From positions 1 through 10,144 of the forward strand of contig JAHIUL010000181.1 in the NCBI GenBank assembly GCA_018817195.1: a stretch of 10,144 bases of DNA. The letters run 5' to 3'. Positions 9,001-10,144 of the stretch are shown piece after piece. The stretch's first letter is position 1. Every line of letters starts with the position of its first letter. The stretch is from Candidatus Margulisiibacteriota bacterium (lineage in GTDB: Bacteria; Margulisbacteria; WOR-1; O2-12-FULL-45-9). The translations under genes were made by a program, and so were the position numbers. Under the pieces are notes generated by a model that ran no database searches, was not told the DNA's origin, and saw nothing but the letters and a program-made list of their open reading frames with translations.

Positions 9001-10144
9001 GTTTAAGACAGCTGAGTTTAAAAAACCCGAGGAAGTAAATGACATGCCTAAATTAGAAGGTAAACCGCTTGATGCAAAGGCCAATGAGGCACTCCTTGAG
9101 CAAGTAAAACTCCCAGCCAAAGAAGCCCGGGCTGACGGCCTTGAAATCGTAAAACAATATGCAAATGACCACAAGGGATTCTGGGAGAAATTCAAACAGA
9201 ACTATCTTGATCTGAAGGCAGGAAAAATAGATATACATGAGTTCAGGCCCTGGGAAACCGCGGCCTATAAAATAGCTACTATTGATCCACAAAACAACCT
9301 TCCTGAAGGTAAAACCCTTAGGCTGGTGCAAATGCAGGCGATCACCCTCCTTGGAGCGGGGGAAAACACCCTGCTTCAATTCGGCACTGGCGAAGGTAAA
9401 ACAACCGTTGCCCTCCTCTCTGCCCTGGAAGCAGCTGCCAAAGGTGAAAAGGTATACATTTTTACCACCGGCGACTCGCTGGTAAAGCAGTTTGAAACAG
9501 GTGAGGATAAGCCTTTATTAGAAATGCTAAAAAAAGCCGGATTAAAGGTAGGATTATTGACCAGCGAGATTACCGACCCTGATAAGCGCGCCAAAATCTA
9601 CCAAGAGAGCAATGTAATCATCATGGATATTGCCAGCCACGCTTTTGACCTGAGCAAGGGAGAAATCCCTAAAGGTGTTATAAAACCTGGTTTTGTTATT
9701 GCTGATGAATGGGACCTCTATTCAATTGAAACCGCAGCTACCAGCTACACTATTGCTAACCAAAAAGGTTTAACAGGTAATTTTATAATTGACGGCTCTA
9801 ATTGGATAAGACTCCAATGGAAGTGGAAAGCAAATGCTAACCAAACATTTAAAAAATTGCTTAAAGCGAACGAAAAATTAATTAAACAAAATAAATCAGG
9901 AGAAGATCTTTATCTGGATGAAAAGGGCAGATACACCAAAAAAGGCATTGAATTTATAAAAAAGAATTATTCCCTTATTCCTGGCCGCAAAGTACCCTAC
10001 AGTTCATTTATCCAAAAACAATTCGAAAGTCTGGCTAAAGCCTGGACATTATTTAACGAAAAAACGGATCAAGAAGAAAGAAAGAAACTCGAAAGCCAGG
10101 GAAAATCCCTGCTCTCCTCACAAATCAAATTTAGATTTAAATAC
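3065..10144 (+). CDS. Giant multidomain protein with an internal SecA-like ATPase domain, 3' partial
   Basis: One reading frame of 2360 codons runs from ATG 3065 to the right edge with no stop. There is no signal peptide. The N-terminus carries Trp at 4, 11 and 18. Residues 40-140 look TPR-like (NFEKAVETAKKHLK, YEKYAEAIKLIQNLLKE), and most of residues 1-1530 read as amphipathic helices without a domain I can name, including a likely coiled coil at 1257-1298. Residues 1597-1677 are unusually hydrophobic and aromatic. Residues 1903-1969 alternate in a beta-strand pattern. From about 2040 there is a SecA-type NBD1: VQMQAITLL (2088-2096), GTGEGKT (2107-2113), TTGDSLVKQ (2134-2142), GLKVG (2159-2163), KR near 2174 and DEWD (2214-2217). 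A stretch resembling the SecA preprotein-crosslinking domain follows to the edge. ATP binding and hydrolysis are expected from the motifs, and a role in moving or remodelling polypeptides is inferred. It is not an ordinary secA gene: SecA is about 800-900 residues with Walker A near residue 100. NBD2 and the later domains lie outside the window. Confidence 0.93.
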   Translation, partial: MNSWGKVNNSWGAKKSGWKYSNTSINNANQRFKSAQQKINEYIKEENFEKAVETAKKHLKGEARKKTLEYIYQKWLAYENDKYTISKAIKELFINRAQWIERELNVTLELILLNIEKLIRYEKYAEAIKLIQNLLKEKKITDLFTKKEINLKKEEIDRLTEELVKTIAQQLINDNNGDLKPGIEAVKKFLNAPKISKSAKKQLRVYRQQLLIQQESQKSAQKAIDYLNNNKPQILKDFGSGKQAEEMFNRQIIQLGLDHIKETKGSEAAYNKAIGKDFREKLEKLFGKKQTRKLIARLELGKTQEEQGAAAAEKFLNELKKENLFSEKEIEQLTINIELTKKSQEPEEALKYIEQYNTEIRELGMNPASMKIQYEFEQVRKYQGPAIALAFLTKNEGPLRKAGINIDVLKKELDIDIALAEGKPKEIQDFVEKIGNQKSRELFLKDLKEINPNVFNTLCTLIDANNLEDAKFFLSKLSKGTLPHRVLDSALSYISYLETAANLQLAIKVGNRPTALDGIFAKQPDSTEVAINPVYISPALKQGKSNVEQIQLMLSVVVDENGWPYLSGEQGKDWTLGNLDYATVIAISRFANRESGYVDLFQLIPGITQEQAKQAAKSEQTLVWTKENLEELAAAYYKFITTPHSISQVFNQTKLGFALKKAAYEKKVPHQSDFWTGGYLYAMLTYLQARLEIRAGKETDPKKLDQIKRDKESIVRLKKAMQDGKTLFLNKDLQRFFKLSQSVKIDEDAVSEKLEQYLAASLKLVKVDQLPKAFRMPHNNVIEMDQKEFYKPLYLGLQNNDIAKELINMAKIKQLKDPKFNIIGYVFCLLQYMQKMDSANQKAYQRIEKALGGKGDIDLEDLKILGEKITKVSLDLELLEELMDSWIASPLYIPNGVKIPTILLLGNGGFKPVDQKEQAKALENAKKFQYAQITSYRPAKAATWHKLYSWKKLLLDSGIPLESNQAGDIIISEYLTPGDLDAIVEFMRKNSSAPYLQYNLVLDLKLTEHFKGLYEKLPEGKIKQLIDKLLSSNLVWVLKKREKELSAKKELKPEGQKQLKLIQNLLKNESTLYLKAYSIAHKKEETAWKKGLADSFGPEETAYLKKILKELNNKKILISEDEQEILAKILTEAPANVVENLKALIMNIKPVNPGSFNEDELESLSKLAKALRKKGENLTPKSLDYSCKFTRNSGAQAIYERMEIGALGVQEQQREFYELAPVINNTGMQGKPQLAVLKFVKAQWAKEVKLDEKAFKIQDQIDELNEKIKVTKDPKELAPLLSQLKSLEQSLDGLLTLIDGDTIPQEFLVWFVNKYVKNRDWADQIAALSNEYLYFEYYTDIVTGKKMNLENACDILLKADAILKQYLPQWESRGVLYTLDPTGEGEKLSPEAREMVIIVKQAFSAAINLLFPATKIAKKGNQGESKQSEALQNLKLQTASYYNQFYKGRDMRKYLDYVFGDNPGLGGFNKLDVEILSELMKYSQIKDIETILAKLNALKENEDAWDSNGTLKKGHEGEEILEDLSMKMYQGDDTTYHVGNPGNIIAAMKEAGGFLNYILPLTDAEWVENFKKNMGDDWGSKLFDEIFSANFAKELGCQFLFQQVMFRYLMLKYIYWDLGGEMIDGLLNGDLTSLKHLPALLVWQRFVFIWYRDFWKELGQGNIGNALAIFYAINYLTFRGGWQSIWGKTLTLDAEMLKALCKVPGLEKGFSYLNKRFPRFEKAMKAWSRGFLRSGLETEWFRKKTPTFQKLSIKPEDTKKVRFIKGALKNLLKGTLISPWLALEDGARSLAQQDGKIRHAAKIWTWPMDYLFGLGEAGFDLGIRGIKYPFKKGYQFLNSTGKALAKGESPWLNPIDIKAEVEIIKGTIYGNTFEKKGNADLLVKLLKQAKKATGDLAALAYDKKNGKFIIKKTFKIEVDGKIEEKTYSLEVVKVRTVEGIKEPKFVVVIPYGASEADYKVWLHLPEDFNRNTLQAAVNEFKTAEFKKPEEVNDMPKLEGKPLDAKANEALLEQVKLPAKEARADGLEIVKQYANDHKGFWEKFKQNYLDLKAGKIDIHEFRPWETAAYKIATIDPQNNLPEGKTLRLVQMQAITLLGAGENTLLQFGTGEGKTTVALLSALEAAAKGEKVYIFTTGDSLVKQFETGEDKPLLEMLKKAGLKVGLLTSEITDPDKRAKIYQESNVIIMDIASHAFDLSKGEIPKGVIKPGFVIADEWDLYSIETAATSYTIANQKGLTGNFIIDGSNWIRLQWKWKANANQTFKKLLKANEKLIKQNKSGEDLYLDEKGRYTKKGIEFIKKNYSLIPGRKVPYSSFIQKQFESLAKAWTLFNEKTDQEERKKLESQGKSLLSSQIKFRFKY
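7850..8099 (+). other. Hydrophobic, aromatic-rich segment of the giant protein
   Basis: Residues 1597-1678 contain three hydrophobic runs: FLFQQVMFRYLMLKYIYW (about 1599-1616), LPALLVWQRFVFIWYRDFW (1637-1655) and IGNALAIFYAINYLTF (1663-1678). This is a sharp change from the lysine- and glutamate-rich helices before it. Each run is interrupted by Arg, Lys, Gln or Asp, so a clean transmembrane helix is doubtful. Membrane-surface binding, a re-entrant hairpin or a buried helical core are all possible. Further apolar stretches with Trp and Pro follow up to about residue 1840. Confidence 0.5.
9311..10144 (+). other. Divergent SecA-type DEAD motor domain (NBD1 with start of PPXD), truncated by the window
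   Basis: The order and spacing of motifs follow SecA, not a generic DEAD-box helicase. A Gln-containing segment (VQMQA, Q2089/Q2091) lies about 20 residues before Walker A, matching the DVQ motif of SecA. Walker A is GTGEGKT, with the GEGKT of SecA, K2112 and T2113. TTGDSLVKQ sits where SecA has the VTVNDYLAKRD type motif. GLKVG and a following KR...Y match SecA's GLTVG and KRxAY. Walker B with its continuation (2214-2230) shares D, E, D, I, A, T and I with the SecA segment DEVDSILIDEARTPLII at the same offsets. After an insertion, DLYLDEKGRYTKKG (2281-2294) and LAKAWTLF (2323-2330) resemble the preprotein-crosslinking domain and the LRAHxLF return into NBD1. The SecA stretch TNNEFGFDYLRD is replaced by a MDIASHAFDLSKG-type sequence. 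Confidence 0.85.

Noticed and set aside
8405-9379. Several - strand open frames of about 86-108 residues
   Set aside because: They overlap each other and lie antisense to the continuous + strand frame, including the SecA-like motif region; they are compositional shadows.
9383-9720. Ordinary DEAD/DEAH-box RNA or DNA helicase
   Set aside because: GEGKT, the GLKVG motif, the I-A-T-I pattern after Walker B and the PPXD-like insertion follow SecA spacing and not that of generic helicases.

Overview
The window is almost entirely filled by two very long protein-coding genes on the + strand, separated by a 274-base gap. There are no RNA genes, insertion sequences, CRISPR arrays or metabolic genes. 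The DNA is moderately AT-rich by eye, and the proteins are dominated by Lys, Glu, Ala and Leu with very few cysteines. Shine-Dalgarno spacing, the start codon and a hairpin-plus-T-tract terminator all indicate a bacterium. Pairs of extremely long, lysine-rich, helical-repeat proteins, one carrying a SecA-type ATPase domain, best fit an uncultivated lineage known for giant genes, such as Omnitrophota (former OP3) or a relative in the PVC group. That placement is inference; the window contains no phylogenetic marker.

Positions 1-2790 hold the 3' end of a gene that is open at the left edge. At least 929 residues are visible. They comprise a charged helical N-terminal part, a compact pair of calcium-binding loops (DxNxDGxxD type) with a weaker third loop, and a long TPR-like helical part. 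No catalytic domain is visible.

Positions 2791-3064 are intergenic. Near the right end there is a good intrinsic-terminator-like hairpin, which lies only about 40 bases upstream of the next start codon. A GAGG ribosome binding site follows it.

Positions 3065-10144 form one uninterrupted reading frame of 2360 codons that runs off the right edge. Roughly the first 1530 residues are helical repeat or solenoid-like with no domain I can name. A hydrophobic, aromatic-rich stretch (about 1590-1840) and a short beta-rich segment (about 1903-1969) follow. From about residue 2040 there is a divergent SecA-type motor domain. It has a Q-motif-like segment, Walker A GTGEGKT, a GLKVG motif, Walker B DEWD, and the beginning of what looks like the SecA preprotein-crosslinking domain. 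The window ends before the rest of the motor (end of NBD1, NBD2, scaffold and wing domains) can be seen.

The two genes are codirectional and share a helical-repeat style. They may act together, but the terminator between them argues that the second has its own transcription or is controlled by read-through. The main novelty is a SecA-like ATPase embedded more than 2000 residues into a giant solenoid protein instead of sitting at the N-terminus of a stand-alone translocase motor.
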